DNA of 8,542 bases from CAZNHL01 sp964572965 (GTDB taxonomy: Bacteria > Bacteroidota > Bacteroidia > Cytophagales > UBA9547): assembly GCA_964572965.1 (NCBI GenBank), contig CAZNHL010000116.1:1-8542 (forward strand), in the 5' to 3' direction. The translations under genes and the position numbers were made by a program. Below, in pieces: positions 1 through 6,874 of this stretch. Under the pieces are notes generated by a model, which saw only the letters and a list, made by a program, of their open reading frames with translations, had not been told where the DNA came from and did not search any database. Positions within the stretch are counted from its first letter, which is position 1, and each line of letters opens with the position of its first letter.

Positions 1-43
1 TATTACATCGGTACAAGCGGTTTACGTTCCTGCCGATGTAATA
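1..43. repeat. Fold-back (inverted) junction inside atpD
   Basis: Bases 2-37 read on the plus strand give ITSVQAVYVPAD, which is the continuation of atpD in the opposite orientation to the rest of the gene. Bases 34 onward read on the minus strand give the same ITS codons again. As a result TATTACATCG (1-10) and CGATGTAATA (34-43) form a perfect 10-bp inverted repeat with a 23-base spacer. The two orientations share the six bases CCGATG (33-38), a microhomology typical of template-switch chimeras or contig-end misassembly. Inference: this is an artefact, because beta subunit is essential and this part is highly conserved. Confidence 0.88.
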
Positions 44-960
44 GAACCTCTCTTAGTAGAAGTAATACGCTCTTGCATTGCACCCATTTCAGATGCAAGT
101 GTAGGCTGGTAACCTACCGCAGATGGCATACGTCCCAAAAGTGCTGACACTTCTGAACCTGCCTGCGTAAAACGGAAAATGTTATCAATAAAGAACAAGA
201 TATCTTTACCTTGTCCTGAGCCATCACCATCACGGTAGTACTCTGCAATAGTCAAACCTGCAAGAGCAACACGTGCACGTGCCCCAGGAGGCTCGTTCAT
301 CTGACCGAAGATAAATGTAGCTTTAGAATCTTTCAATTCTTCTTTATCAACCAGTGACAAATCCCACTCGCCTTCTTCCATGCTGTGTTTGAATTTATCA
401 CCATATTTGATAATTCCTGCTTCAATCATCTCTCTCAACAAATCGTTACCCTCACGAGTACGCTCACCCACACCGGCAAATACAGACAAACCTGAATATG
501 CTTTAGCGATGTTGTTGATCAATTCCTGAATCAATACAGTTTTACCAACACCGGCACCACCAAACAAACCGATTTTACCACCTTNNNNNNNNNNTTCGAA
601 TTTTGGCGCTGGTCTGTGAATAGGCAAATTCACTCCGCTATTTACAGCATCGATACCATCGATAGCTTCACCAACTACGTTAAAAAGACGTCCTTTGATT
701 GCATCACCAGTTGGAACAGAAATAGCCTGACCCGTAGCAACTACTTCCATACCTCTGATAAGGCCGTCAGTAGAGTCCATCGCGATCGTTTTAACTCTGT
801 TTTCGCCCAAGTGCTGTTGAACCTCAAGGACTAGCTTTTGACCACTTTCACGAGTGATCACCAAAGCATCATAAATTTTTGGTAATGTGTCCTCAGCCCC
901 TTCAAAGACAACGTCTACAACCGGGCCGATTACCTGTGATACCTTACCGATATTCGCCAT
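34..960 (-). CDS. atpD: ATP synthase F1 subunit beta (partial, 3' end missing)
   Basis: Catalytic beta subunit of the F1 sector of the proton-translocating ATP synthase. It binds and interconverts ADP and ATP at the cytoplasmic face of the membrane. The frame starts at an ATG with MANIGKVSQVIGPVVDVVFEG, the usual N-terminus. The P-loop GGAGVGKT lies just after the gap, GVGERTREGNDL carries the catalytic Glu region, and ILFFIDNIFRFTQAGSEVSALLG is the Walker B region. A 10-N gap at 585-594 falls between PAPKFE and GGKIGLFGG, where the family has about 23 more residues. About the last third of the usual ~460-500-residue protein is absent. The frame reads on to a stop at 22-24, but that stop is not real: native sequence ends near GSITS (base 33/34) at a fold-back junction. 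A good promoter lies upstream. Identity is certain; the C-terminus is simply not in this window. Confidence 0.97.
585..594. other. Assembly gap (10 N) inside atpD, under-sized
   Basis: Ten Ns separate PAPKFE from (K)GGKIGLFGG on the minus strand. In F1-beta proteins this interval normally holds about 23 residues ending in EPYxK before the P-loop. The real missing length is therefore about 70 bases, not 10. Because 70 and 10 differ by a multiple of three, the frame happens to stay open across the gap. Confidence 0.85.
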
Positions 961-1003
961 AAAATATTTAGAATAATAGTTTTGCGTACAATTTTTGCGA
1001 TTG

Positions 1004-1034
1004 CAAAGGTAGAATAATATTTATTTAATACAAA
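1004..1034 (-). promoter_or_regulatory. Bacteroidota-type promoter of atpD
   Basis: On the minus strand TTTG (1031-1034) is followed after exactly 19 bases by TACCTTTG (1004-1011). This matches the Bacteroidota housekeeping sigma consensus, a -33 TTG/TTTG box and a -7 TAnnTTTG box. Transcription would start around base 997, giving a leader of roughly 35-40 bases before the ATG at 960. It suggests that atpD starts its own transcript, as is common in this phylum where atpD and atpC are separated from the other atp genes. Confidence 0.75.
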
Positions 1035-1137
1035 GCCAAACTTTAAGATAAAGAAAAAAAGGAACCCGGTTTTTGTTTGTGATCAACACTGTTTACTCAG
1101 CGTTAATTTTGCAAAGCAGCTCTAACACATAATAACT

Positions 1138-1344
1138 AAATGACTATCCGCTTCTATGGACCTTCTTATGTTTTTTACCCGCCGATAAGGCATAATTTCG
1201 CAGATTAAGACTTAAAACTCAGGTTCTGCAAACCCTGAAAATTTAACAATCATAAAACTTACGCGACCTACAGGATTAGCGGACGAAATTCAGAATCCCT
1301 GGTTAAACGATTCTGGTAAGGCACAATGAAACGGATACACAATT
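1138..1344. repeat. Intergenic repeat element, copy A (207 bp)
   Basis: This fills most of the 389-base space between atpD and the ArsR gene. It is homologous to copy B at 2515-2682 in the same orientation. The first 25 bases match at 22 positions, the last ~38 at about 31, and the middle is collinear with indels; copy A has two extra blocks of roughly 17 and 20 bases. The two ends of copy A are imperfect inverted repeats: 1138-1164 matches the reverse complement of 1318-1344 at 19 of 27 positions, including TATCCG. Near the right end CAGAATC (1291-1297) pairs with GATTCTG (1309-1315). It begins 6 bases beyond the ArsR stop on the minus strand. I see no credible reading frame. It could be a MITE-like relic or a structured 3' RNA element. 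Confidence 0.7.
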
Positions 1345-1349
1345 TATAA

Positions 1350-1736
1350 TTATTTTTTCCGCCAGCGCTTGGTATCAATCCTGTTCACTGCCAGTTCGCG
1401 GTTAGAGAAGAGAATCCGATAATCTTCCTGGTCTTTCAACAAGACGTTATCTTTTTCCATGTACTTAAACAACTGGCTCACAATATCAGAAACCTCATCT
1501 CTCAGATAATAAAAAACATACTGATCAAGCTTTTTATACGTTACAACCCCGGCATTTTTCATGTATGTAAGATGACGAGAGGTTTTAGTCTGGGTAAAAT
1601 CCAAAACCAATTCCAGGTCAGAAATACACATTTCATCATTTTTATACAGCAAGTACAATATGCGAACACGGCTTTCATCACTAAAAGACTTAAATACTTG
1701 CAATCCATAAGGCAAACTAAAATGCTTGAGTTTCAT
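1350..1736 (-). CDS. ArsR-family winged-helix transcriptional regulator
   Basis: A 128-residue protein with an ArsR/SmtB-type winged helix. The segment QVFKSFSDESRVRILYLLYKN (13-33) is the first helices, CISDLELVLDFTQTKTSRHLTYMKNAGVV (37-65) holds the recognition helix, and YKKLDQYVFYYL (67-78) is the beta wing. The charged tail ends RWRKK. I chose the ATG at 1736; a GTG at 1766 would add ten residues, IYFRLSILLR-like and not family-typical. The alpha-3 metal motif ELCVCD of ArsR/SmtB metal sensors is reduced to one Cys (EMCISD), so arsenic or metal sensing is not supported and the ligand is unknown. The gene is divergent from the secreted protein at 1836, with about 100 bases between the starts. 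This is the usual arrangement when a regulator controls its neighbour, but no operator is evident. Confidence 0.9.
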   Translation of the reverse strand: MKLKHFSLPYGLQVFKSFSDESRVRILYLLYKNDEMCISDLELVLDFTQTKTSRHLTYMKNAGVVTYKKLDQYVFYYLRDEVSDIVSQLFKYMEKDNVLLKDQEDYRILFSNRELAVNRIDTKRWRKK

Positions 1737-1835
1737 ACGCAAGAGAATTGAAAGCCTAAAATACACGCTTCCGGCGAAAAATACTGACTATAAAATTCTT
1801 TTTAACAAACTATTTTCAGACTTTAGCAGTTAGAC

Positions 1836-2507
1836 TTGAATAACGTGAGACCGAAGAACACCATATCAATTACTTTCCTTTTAACCATGCTTACTTTTGG
1901 GCTCTATGCTCAGAACAGTGAGCGTATTGTCCAACTCTCAGGTCTGGTAGTTGGGGGGGACAGTCTATATGGAATTCCTTATGTAAGCGTTTATGTTCCT
2001 AAAGCCGGGCGCGGCACTATGACAAATGAAGTTGGTTATTTTTCTTTGCCAACCATTGTAGGCGACAGTGTTGTAATCAGTGCAATAGGTTTTAAGAAAA
2101 AAAGCCTGATTATCCCTCCTGACGGAAAAGAAAGTCTATCATTGGTAATTGAACTGAAGATGGACACGACTTTGCTTCCTACAGTAGAGGTGTTCCCTTA
2201 TTATACTGAAGAAATGTTCAAACATGCTTTCCTGGCATTACAGTTACCTAACGACGACTATAATAACATGAAGCAAAACCTTCACGACAGGTTTATGTCC
2301 CGTTTATATATTGATGAAGGAATGGGGGCAGGTGCAAATTATCGTTATTACATGCAGCAACAGACTCTCAGACAAGAAAACAGGTTCAGAGACCCGGTTG
2401 CATCTTCACAACTATTTAACCCTTTTGCATGGTACTCCGCTATCAATTCGTTAAGGCAACAACATAAAGACAAGAAAAAGAAAAAACCAATTGACGATGA
2501 CGAATAA
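1836..2507 (+). CDS. Secreted protein with carboxypeptidase regulatory-like domain
   Basis: A 223-residue exported protein. Residues 1-25 are a signal peptide (basic start, core ISITFLLTMLTFGLYA, likely cut A25|Q26). Residues 33-105 look like a CarboxypepD_reg-like beta-sandwich: SGLVVGGDSLYGIPYVSVYVP, then TNEVGYFSLP and VVISAIGFKKKSL. This is the fold found at the N-terminus of SusC/TonB-dependent receptors. Here it is followed not by a plug and barrel but by about 115 residues with a YMQQQTLRQENRFRDP segment, then a Lys-rich and acidic tail (KDKKKKKPIDDDE). It is therefore a stand-alone protein and not obviously a truncated receptor. The start is uncertain: TTG at 1836 (in-frame stop at 1824) or GTG at 1845, both keeping the signal peptide. 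Function unknown; envelope location inferred. Confidence 0.85.
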   Translation: MNNVRPKNTISITFLLTMLTFGLYAQNSERIVQLSGLVVGGDSLYGIPYVSVYVPKAGRGTMTNEVGYFSLPTIVGDSVVISAIGFKKKSLIIPPDGKESLSLVIELKMDTTLLPTVEVFPYYTEEMFKHAFLALQLPNDDYNNMKQNLHDRFMSRLYIDEGMGAGANYRYYMQQQTLRQENRFRDPVASSQLFNPFAWYSAINSLRQQHKDKKKKKPIDDDE

Positions 2508-2514
2508 TGGCTTT

Positions 2515-2682
2515 AAATGTCCATCCGCTTATATGACCGCAAATAAGCAAAGTTTCGCATAGATTAGGATTTCTAACTCCTGTTCTGCCAACTCTAAAAG
2601 GTTAACACTCAGCTGAATCTGCGCTATCAGTGAAACCCTGATAAACGAATCAGGTAAAGTACAATGAAGCGGGAATCATTTT
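2515..2682. repeat. Intergenic repeat element, copy B (168 bp)
   Basis: This is the second copy of the element at 1138-1344, in the same orientation. It lies between two convergent genes, starting 7 bases after the stop at 2507. Conserved blocks include TAAATG..C.ATCCGCTT at the left, TTTCGC..AGATTA in the middle, and GGTAA.G.ACAATGAA.CGG at the right. The ends are inverted: CCGCTT near 2525 faces AAGCGG near 2668, and flanking bases partly match too. An inner hairpin CCTGAT (2637-2642), loop AAACGA, ATCAGG (2649-2654) lies at the right end. On the minus strand the copy follows the WG-protein stop (2714), as copy A follows the ArsR stop. No open frame longer than a few codons is shared with copy A. 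Confidence 0.7.
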
Positions 2683-2713
2683 ACTTTAAATCTTCTGAAA
2701 TTATTACAGATTT

Positions 2714-4190
2714 CTAGAACTTGTACACCTCGCTTATACCTTTCTTCTGAATGATAATATCCTTATTGTAAGGGTTTAAAATAATCTTCTCCTGCTCTGC
2801 CGGAATCACTATCTCGTCTTTCCAGTTAATCACTCCCAATTTACCAAATTCAGTATATACCAGGTAATCTGCTGACGCTGCCGGAATCTCATCATATTTG
2901 GTAAAAACTAGTTCTACACCTTTGCTGTTTAATATCCCGAACTTTCTGGAACGTTTTACTTTATAAAGCCTGGGAGCAAGACGGACAATGTTGTCATATT
3001 TAGGGGTAAAGAGCTCTCTGCCCTGATAATCAAGCAAACCGTATTTACCGTCTTTTTTAACAATTACCACACTATCTTTGTATTGTCCTACACTATCATA
3101 ATATGGCTGCGCCAATAAATGTTCATGTAAGTCAATTACAGCCCATTTGTTTTTCAACATCACTCCTGCCCTAAACTGCGAACAAGGTGTTACTGTATCG
3201 TATTGAGTGGCAACAAACAACCCGCCATTACGGCTAATAAACCCCCATTTACCGGCACGTTTAACACGTGCATAGCCATCATTATATTCTTCTACAATAT
3301 TATACTTCTGGAAATGTTCCAGTGCCTGCTCTCCTCTTGGGTTAATGATCGCCTCCAGACGTCCATCTCGTTTGATATAAATCATACTGTCTACACAGGT
3401 CACCACAGCCAATGACCAATTCCCGCGCCAAAGCACTTTGCCTTTGGCATTGGTCAGAACATCCTGACCTTCCGGACCAGAGAGCTTTACTTTATAATCC
3501 TGCAGCGCTTTATTGATAGAGACAAACTCAGCCCCTTTGGATTTTATATTACTTTTAGAGTCAGCAACCTCAGCCCCCAATACCACCTTTAATTTCTCTC
3601 CTTTTAAATCAAGAGTAACAATATCCTGACCCACTTTCATTGTATACTCAAAAGTATTTGAGGGTTTCAGGTACTCAGCTTCTTTTTCAAACTTTTTCAG
3701 ACTGCCTTCATAAACAGTATACTGGTTAAACTGCTGCGCTAATACATTTCCATAACCATTGGCAATAACTGATCTGTATTTTGGAGGAAGCAACACTCTT
3801 CCTGAAATCCCTAACAAGCCCCACTTATTATCTTTTTTTACAATAATCAGCGTATCTTTTACCACACTAAAGCTATCCACAGCTTTAGTGGCAATGAATT
3901 TGCCTGCCTGGTTCATAAAGAGCCACTGCCCTTGGGTATTCTGCAAAGCAACAATCTGTTTAGCAGCCGGAATAATCTGACGGTAAACAGGCTCCGCAAC
4001 CACTTCCTTCTTGCACTGAATCCCAAAAAGAGAATCCCTTTGCACCAGCACACNNNNNNNNNNCCAGCACACAGCCTTTGCGCAAAATCTCATTATGCTC
4101 CTTCGGCGGATTAGCAATTACAGCAAGGGTATAAAAAAGAAAAAGGGCTGTAAAACAGCCCTTACAAATATTTTCAGATCGTAAATTCAA
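2714..4190 (-). CDS. Secreted WG-repeat protein (interrupted by an assembly gap)
   Basis: With the gap at 4054-4063 and one copy of its duplicated 9-base flank removed, this is a single frame of 485 residues. Residues 1-26 form a signal peptide (MNLRSENICKGC, then core FTALFLFYTLAVIA). The rest is a string of degenerate WG/KWG repeats. W/Y/F/L-G-[LIV] cores lie near residues 49 (FGI), 117 (KWGLL), 309 (KWGFI), 343 (KWAVI), 377 (KYGLL), 411 (KFGIL) and 445 (KLGVI). Most are followed by a G and a PxYD-type turn (PPKY, QPYYD, TPKYD). WG repeats are thought to build beta-propeller-like surfaces in exported proteins; no enzyme motif is visible. The only start that keeps the signal peptide is TTG at 4190, 23 bases after hemA, since a TAA lies upstream in frame. 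A terminator for hemA overlaps the signal-peptide codons. An ATG in another frame at about 4093, preceded by AAGGAG, is an alternative only if the gap holds unknown sequence. Confidence 0.85.
4054..4063. other. Spurious assembly gap (10 N) with duplicated flanks
   Basis: CCAGCACAC occurs immediately left (4045-4053) and immediately right (4064-4072) of the Ns. This is what two overlapping contig ends look like when a scaffolder inserts a minimum gap instead of merging them. Removing 10 Ns plus one 9-base copy (19 bases) joins RKGCVL to VQRDSLFG in one frame. The present frame break in the WG-repeat gene is thus an artefact. Confidence 0.85.
4131..4163 (-). terminator. Rho-independent terminator after hemA
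   Basis: On the minus strand AAGGGCTGT (4155-4163) and its perfect complement ACAGCCCTT (4143-4151) make a 9-bp stem closed by a 3-base loop. TTTCTTTTTT follows, extending the run of Ts already begun in the stem. It starts about 50 bases after the hemA stop. There is no T run on the plus side, so it acts on minus-strand transcripts only. It lies inside the N-terminal codons of the WG-repeat frame. Confidence 0.85.
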
Positions 4191-4213
4191 GGATATGGGA
4201 CTTTAAATGCAAA

Positions 4214-5479
4214 TTACGAAACTTTTTCTTTTTCAAGATCAAACAAATCATTCAAAACGTCAATAAGTGTTTCAGCTTCTCCTCTTTTACAAGCAGCCTT
4301 CAACTGTAGCACCGGCATTTTGATTACTTTCTGCATCATATTCTTAGTAATCTGCTCAATTGTTTTCAACTGGGCATCGCTTAGTTGCTTAGTGTATCTT
4401 GTTAATTCCTCCTGACGTATTTGCTCGAGTGTATTTTTCAATTTTTGAATTACAGGAGATACAATCATATCTCTTGACCAGTCATTAAATTCGACAATGC
4501 TCTCTGCTACAATTTCCTGTACTTTAGGAATTGAAGCAATTCTCATTTCGAGCGCAGCGTCTGCTTTTTGCTTGATATTATCAATATTATAAACCAGCGC
4601 TCCAGGAATATCTTCAATTTTGTTATCAATACTTCGTGGCATTGACAAATCGACAAAGAATTTGTGGCTCAGAATATTCAAGTTCTGAATCTTTTCTTTT
4701 GTGATAAAAGGCTCATCACAAACAATAGAGCTGATTACAACATCTGCATTAGCAATCTCTTCCCAGATATTTTCAAAAGGGGCTACTTTATAACCACACT
4801 CATTGGCCAAAGCTTCTGCCTTAGCATAAGTACGGTTTGTAAGCGTAATATCTTTAATGCGGCTATTGGCAAAATTGCGGCAGGCATCTGCTCCAATCTC
4901 CCCTATTCCGACAATTAATACTTTAGGATAAGTTATCTCAGATGTCAGATCTTCTACCAGTTCCACCGAAGCATAAGCCACGGAAGCAGCTCCGTCACGG
5001 AAATGGGTTTCCTGAACAACCTTTTTATTCGTAAAGAAAATAGTATGAAGTAATCTATGCAGGTAAGGACCGGCAAGTCCCAGATCAGCAGCCCACTGGT
5101 AAGCATGCTTCACCTGATTAATAATCTGAATATCACCTACTACCTGAGACTCAAGACCGATAGACACATTAAACAAATGTTCAACAACATCATTCTGATC
5201 TTCAATCGCTATAAAATATGGTTCGTAAGCTTTAAAATCTGTAATTCCTTTTTGCAAACAAAGCAGTTTAACAATCTTGGAATCTACAATTTCGGAAGCT
5301 GAATAATAGATTTCGGTTCTATTACATGTAGACAAGATCAGCAATTCAGTTACATCAAGTACTTCTTTTAAAGTAGCCATTAATGTCTGACATTGTTGTT
5401 CGCTCAATGCAACAGCCTCTCTCACCTCTACAGGAGCATTTTTATAAGAAATTGCAACAACTCTGAAATTACTTAACAT
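4214..5479 (-). CDS. hemA: Glutamyl-tRNA reductase
   Basis: Reduces the glutamyl group on tRNA-Glu with NADPH to glutamate-1-semialdehyde, the first committed step of tetrapyrrole (heme, siroheme) synthesis by the C5 route. At 421 residues it is of normal length. The catalytic domain has the nucleophile Cys52 in LSTCNRTEIYY, with His101 and GLESQVVGD (108-116) forming the substrate pocket. LHRLLHTIFFTNKKVVQETHF leads to the NADPH domain with the Rossmann motif VLIVGIGEIG (187-196), TNRT (214-217) and VDLSMPRSID (277-286). The C-terminal helical dimerisation domain (about 315-415) contains MPVLQLKAACKRGE. The ATG at 5479 matches the expected N-terminus (FRVVAISYKNAPVEVREAVAL). All key residues are present. 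No other heme gene is in the window. An intrinsic terminator follows, and an inverted repeat overlaps its promoter region. Confidence 0.96.
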   Translation of the reverse strand: MLSNFRVVAISYKNAPVEVREAVALSEQQCQTLMATLKEVLDVTELLILSTCNRTEIYYSASEIVDSKIVKLLCLQKGITDFKAYEPYFIAIEDQNDVVEHLFNVSIGLESQVVGDIQIINQVKHAYQWAADLGLAGPYLHRLLHTIFFTNKKVVQETHFRDGAASVAYASVELVEDLTSEITYPKVLIVGIGEIGADACRNFANSRIKDITLTNRTYAKAEALANECGYKVAPFENIWEEIANADVVISSIVCDEPFITKEKIQNLNILSHKFFVDLSMPRSIDNKIEDIPGALVYNIDNIKQKADAALEMRIASIPKVQEIVAESIVEFNDWSRDMIVSPVIQKLKNTLEQIRQEELTRYTKQLSDAQLKTIEQITKNMMQKVIKMPVLQLKAACKRGEAETLIDVLNDLFDLEKEKVS

Positions 5480-5498
5480 ATCCTCTACAAAACTGGTA

Positions 5499-5533
5499 CA
5501 AAAGTACTTTCAAAGACGCTCAAATGAAAGTAC
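5499..5533 (-). promoter_or_regulatory. hemA promoter with overlapping inverted repeat
   Basis: On the minus strand TACTTTTG (5499-5506) fits the -7 consensus TAnnTTTG, about 20 bases before the hemA ATG. TTTC (5526-5529) sits at the correct 19-base spacing, a one-base variant of the -33 TTTG. GTACTTTC (5504-5511) and GAAAGTAC (5526-5533) are perfect 8-base inverted halves whose centres are 22 bases apart, about two helical turns. One half overlaps the -7 box and the other the -33 box. This layout would suit a dimeric repressor; the binding protein is unknown and operator function is inference. Confidence 0.5.
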
Positions 5534-5664
5534 ATGTTTTATATTCAGCTTATTTGAAATCAATTTAAATAAGAAACAAGCTTCTGCTATATTTTGGAAG
5601 CACTATTAAAATGAACACAAAAAGGCTAAATAAAATTTCTTAATTTACGTTTCTATAAAAGAAA

Positions 5665-6843
5665 ATGAACCTTTACAACAACAAAGCCCGCATTAAGATT
5701 GGTCTCATCGTTATTGCGATAGTGATTGGTATCCTTTCCCTCTGGTATACAGACGACCTTGTCAAAAAACTAGCAGAACGGGAGCAAAAGCTCATTGATT
5801 TATATGCAAAAGGGCTTCAACAGATCGCCAATCCTGATAATACCGGCAATATGACCTTTCTTTTTCAGGAAATAATAGAAGCAAACAACTCTATTCCTGT
5901 TATTCTTACCGACGAGAAATTTAATCCTGTCAGTTATAAAAACATTACCCCTCCAACCAAACTCAATGAACCGGATCAAAAAAAATGGTTAAAAAAACGG
6001 GTAACAGAAATGCGGGAAGGGCACGAGCCGATTCTTGTAGATTATGAAGAACTTGGTTTCAAAAACTATATCTTCTACGAAAACTCTTATCTGCTAAAAG
6101 AACTGACCTATTACCCATATATTCAGTTAGGTGCCATTGCCGGTCTGGTACTTTTAGGTTTCCTTGCATTCAGTTATTCAAAGAAATCTGAACAGAATAA
6201 ATTATGGGTAGGTTTGTCAAAAGAAACAGCACACCAGCTTGGTACTCCGCTTTCAGGACTTATGGCATGGGTTGAAATTCTTAAAAACGATGAGCGCCTG
6301 GATGGTGATGAAGTAATTCACGAAATAGATAAAGACGTTCAGCGCCTTGCAATGATTACCGAAAGGTTCTCTAATATAGGCTCGCTTCCATCACTTAAAG
6401 CAGAACCTCTGGAAGACTGCCTGCAAAGCATGATCGATTATCTCAGTAAACGCACTTCCGGCAAAGTTGAAATCTCTCTTAAAAATCAATTAGGTAAAGA
6501 TACAACTGTACAAATGAACAGGCCATTATTTGAATGGGTAATAGAGAATATTTGTAAAAATGCCATAGATGCTATGAGCGGCGTCGGCAAACTTCACCTG
6601 GAGATTCTTGCAAGTGAAAAAAACAATATGGTGGCCATTGACATCAAAGATACAGGAAAGGGAATCCCCAAAGCTGACTTTAAACGCGTATTTATGCCAG
6701 GTGTTACTACAAAACAGCGCGGCTGGGGTTTAGGGCTTACGCTGGTTAAAAGAATTGTAGAGGAATACCATAACGGAAAAATTTTTGTCAAATCATCTGA
6801 ACAAGGCAAAGGAACTACTTTCCGGATTTTGTTAAAACACTAG
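5665..6843 (+). CDS. Membrane sensor histidine kinase
   Basis: A 392-residue sensor kinase. TM1 spans about residues 13-28 (GLIVIAIVIGILSLWY), an extracytoplasmic region runs to about 148 with no sensor fold I can name, and TM2 spans about 150-171. The dimerisation/phosphotransfer H-box KETAHQLGTPLSGL follows, with phospho-acceptor His190. The HATPase_c domain has the N-box ENICKNAIDAM (Asn295/Asn299), G1 box DIKDTGKGIP (Asp329), F-box FKRVFMPGVTTK and G2 box RGWGLGL (352-358), so ATP binding looks intact. There is no HAMP or PAS domain between TM2 and the H-box, and no receiver domain. The next gene starts 31 bases downstream and is not a response regulator, so the partner must be encoded elsewhere. 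The H-box has Gln where classical HisKA kinases have Glu/Asp after the His. No clear -33/-7 promoter was seen upstream. Confidence 0.94.
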   Translation: MNLYNNKARIKIGLIVIAIVIGILSLWYTDDLVKKLAEREQKLIDLYAKGLQQIANPDNTGNMTFLFQEIIEANNSIPVILTDEKFNPVSYKNITPPTKLNEPDQKKWLKKRVTEMREGHEPILVDYEELGFKNYIFYENSYLLKELTYYPYIQLGAIAGLVLLGFLAFSYSKKSEQNKLWVGLSKETAHQLGTPLSGLMAWVEILKNDERLDGDEVIHEIDKDVQRLAMITERFSNIGSLPSLKAEPLEDCLQSMIDYLSKRTSGKVEISLKNQLGKDTTVQMNRPLFEWVIENICKNAIDAMSGVGKLHLEILASEKNNMVAIDIKDTGKGIPKADFKRVFMPGVTTKQRGWGLGLTLVKRIVEEYHNGKIFVKSSEQGKGTTFRILLKH

Positions 6844-6874
6844 TCTTTCGTAGTGAGTATCAAGAACTAAAAAA

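Noticed and set aside
22..33. Genuine truncation of atpD by a premature stop
   Set aside because: The stop lies in sequence that is the reverse complement of the expected continuation, so it comes from the fold-back junction and not from a mutation.
1..43. Invertible DNA switch inside atpD
   Set aside because: After inverting the segment between the 10-bp repeats the frame reads GSITSVQAVYVPAD but then VI instead of the family's D-L continuation, so inversion does not restore the gene; a chimera fits better.
616..834. Plus-strand open frame opposite atpD
   Set aside because: Lies entirely within the strongly conserved minus-strand beta-subunit frame and has no domain or signal; a shadow frame.
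1140..1208. Short frame in repeat copy A (MTIRFYGPSY..., 22 aa) resembling the start of one in copy B at 2517-2546 (MSIRLYDRK)
   Set aside because: Similarity follows from the DNA repeat; the copy B frame stops after nine codons and indels between copies are not multiples of three, so protein coding is not supported.
1350..1736. Arsenic or metal-sensing role for the ArsR-type regulator
   Set aside because: The paired-Cys alpha-3 motif is missing (only one Cys, EMCISD) and no metal-resistance gene is nearby.
1836..2507. Broken TonB-dependent receptor (SusC) gene
   Set aside because: The regulatory-like domain is followed by a normal open C-terminal region with a natural charged end; no plug or barrel remnants are seen downstream.
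1138..2682. Copies A and B as integron attC sites flanking a cassette
   Set aside because: No integrase, no convincing paired R/L box layout, the bracketed genes point in opposite directions, and the elements are longer than typical attC sites.
3203..3980. Plus-strand open frames opposite the WG-repeat gene
   Set aside because: Low-information frames antisense to a coherent repeat protein; no features of their own.
4082..4095. ATG preceded by AAGGAG as the true start of the WG-repeat gene
   Set aside because: Once the 9-base overlap is collapsed this ATG is out of frame with the WG repeats and its own frame ends after about 50 codons with no recognisable protein.
5611..5643. Ten-codon upstream frame (MNTKRLNKIS) before the histidine kinase
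   Set aside because: Too short, no regulatory codon run or hairpin to suggest a leader peptide.
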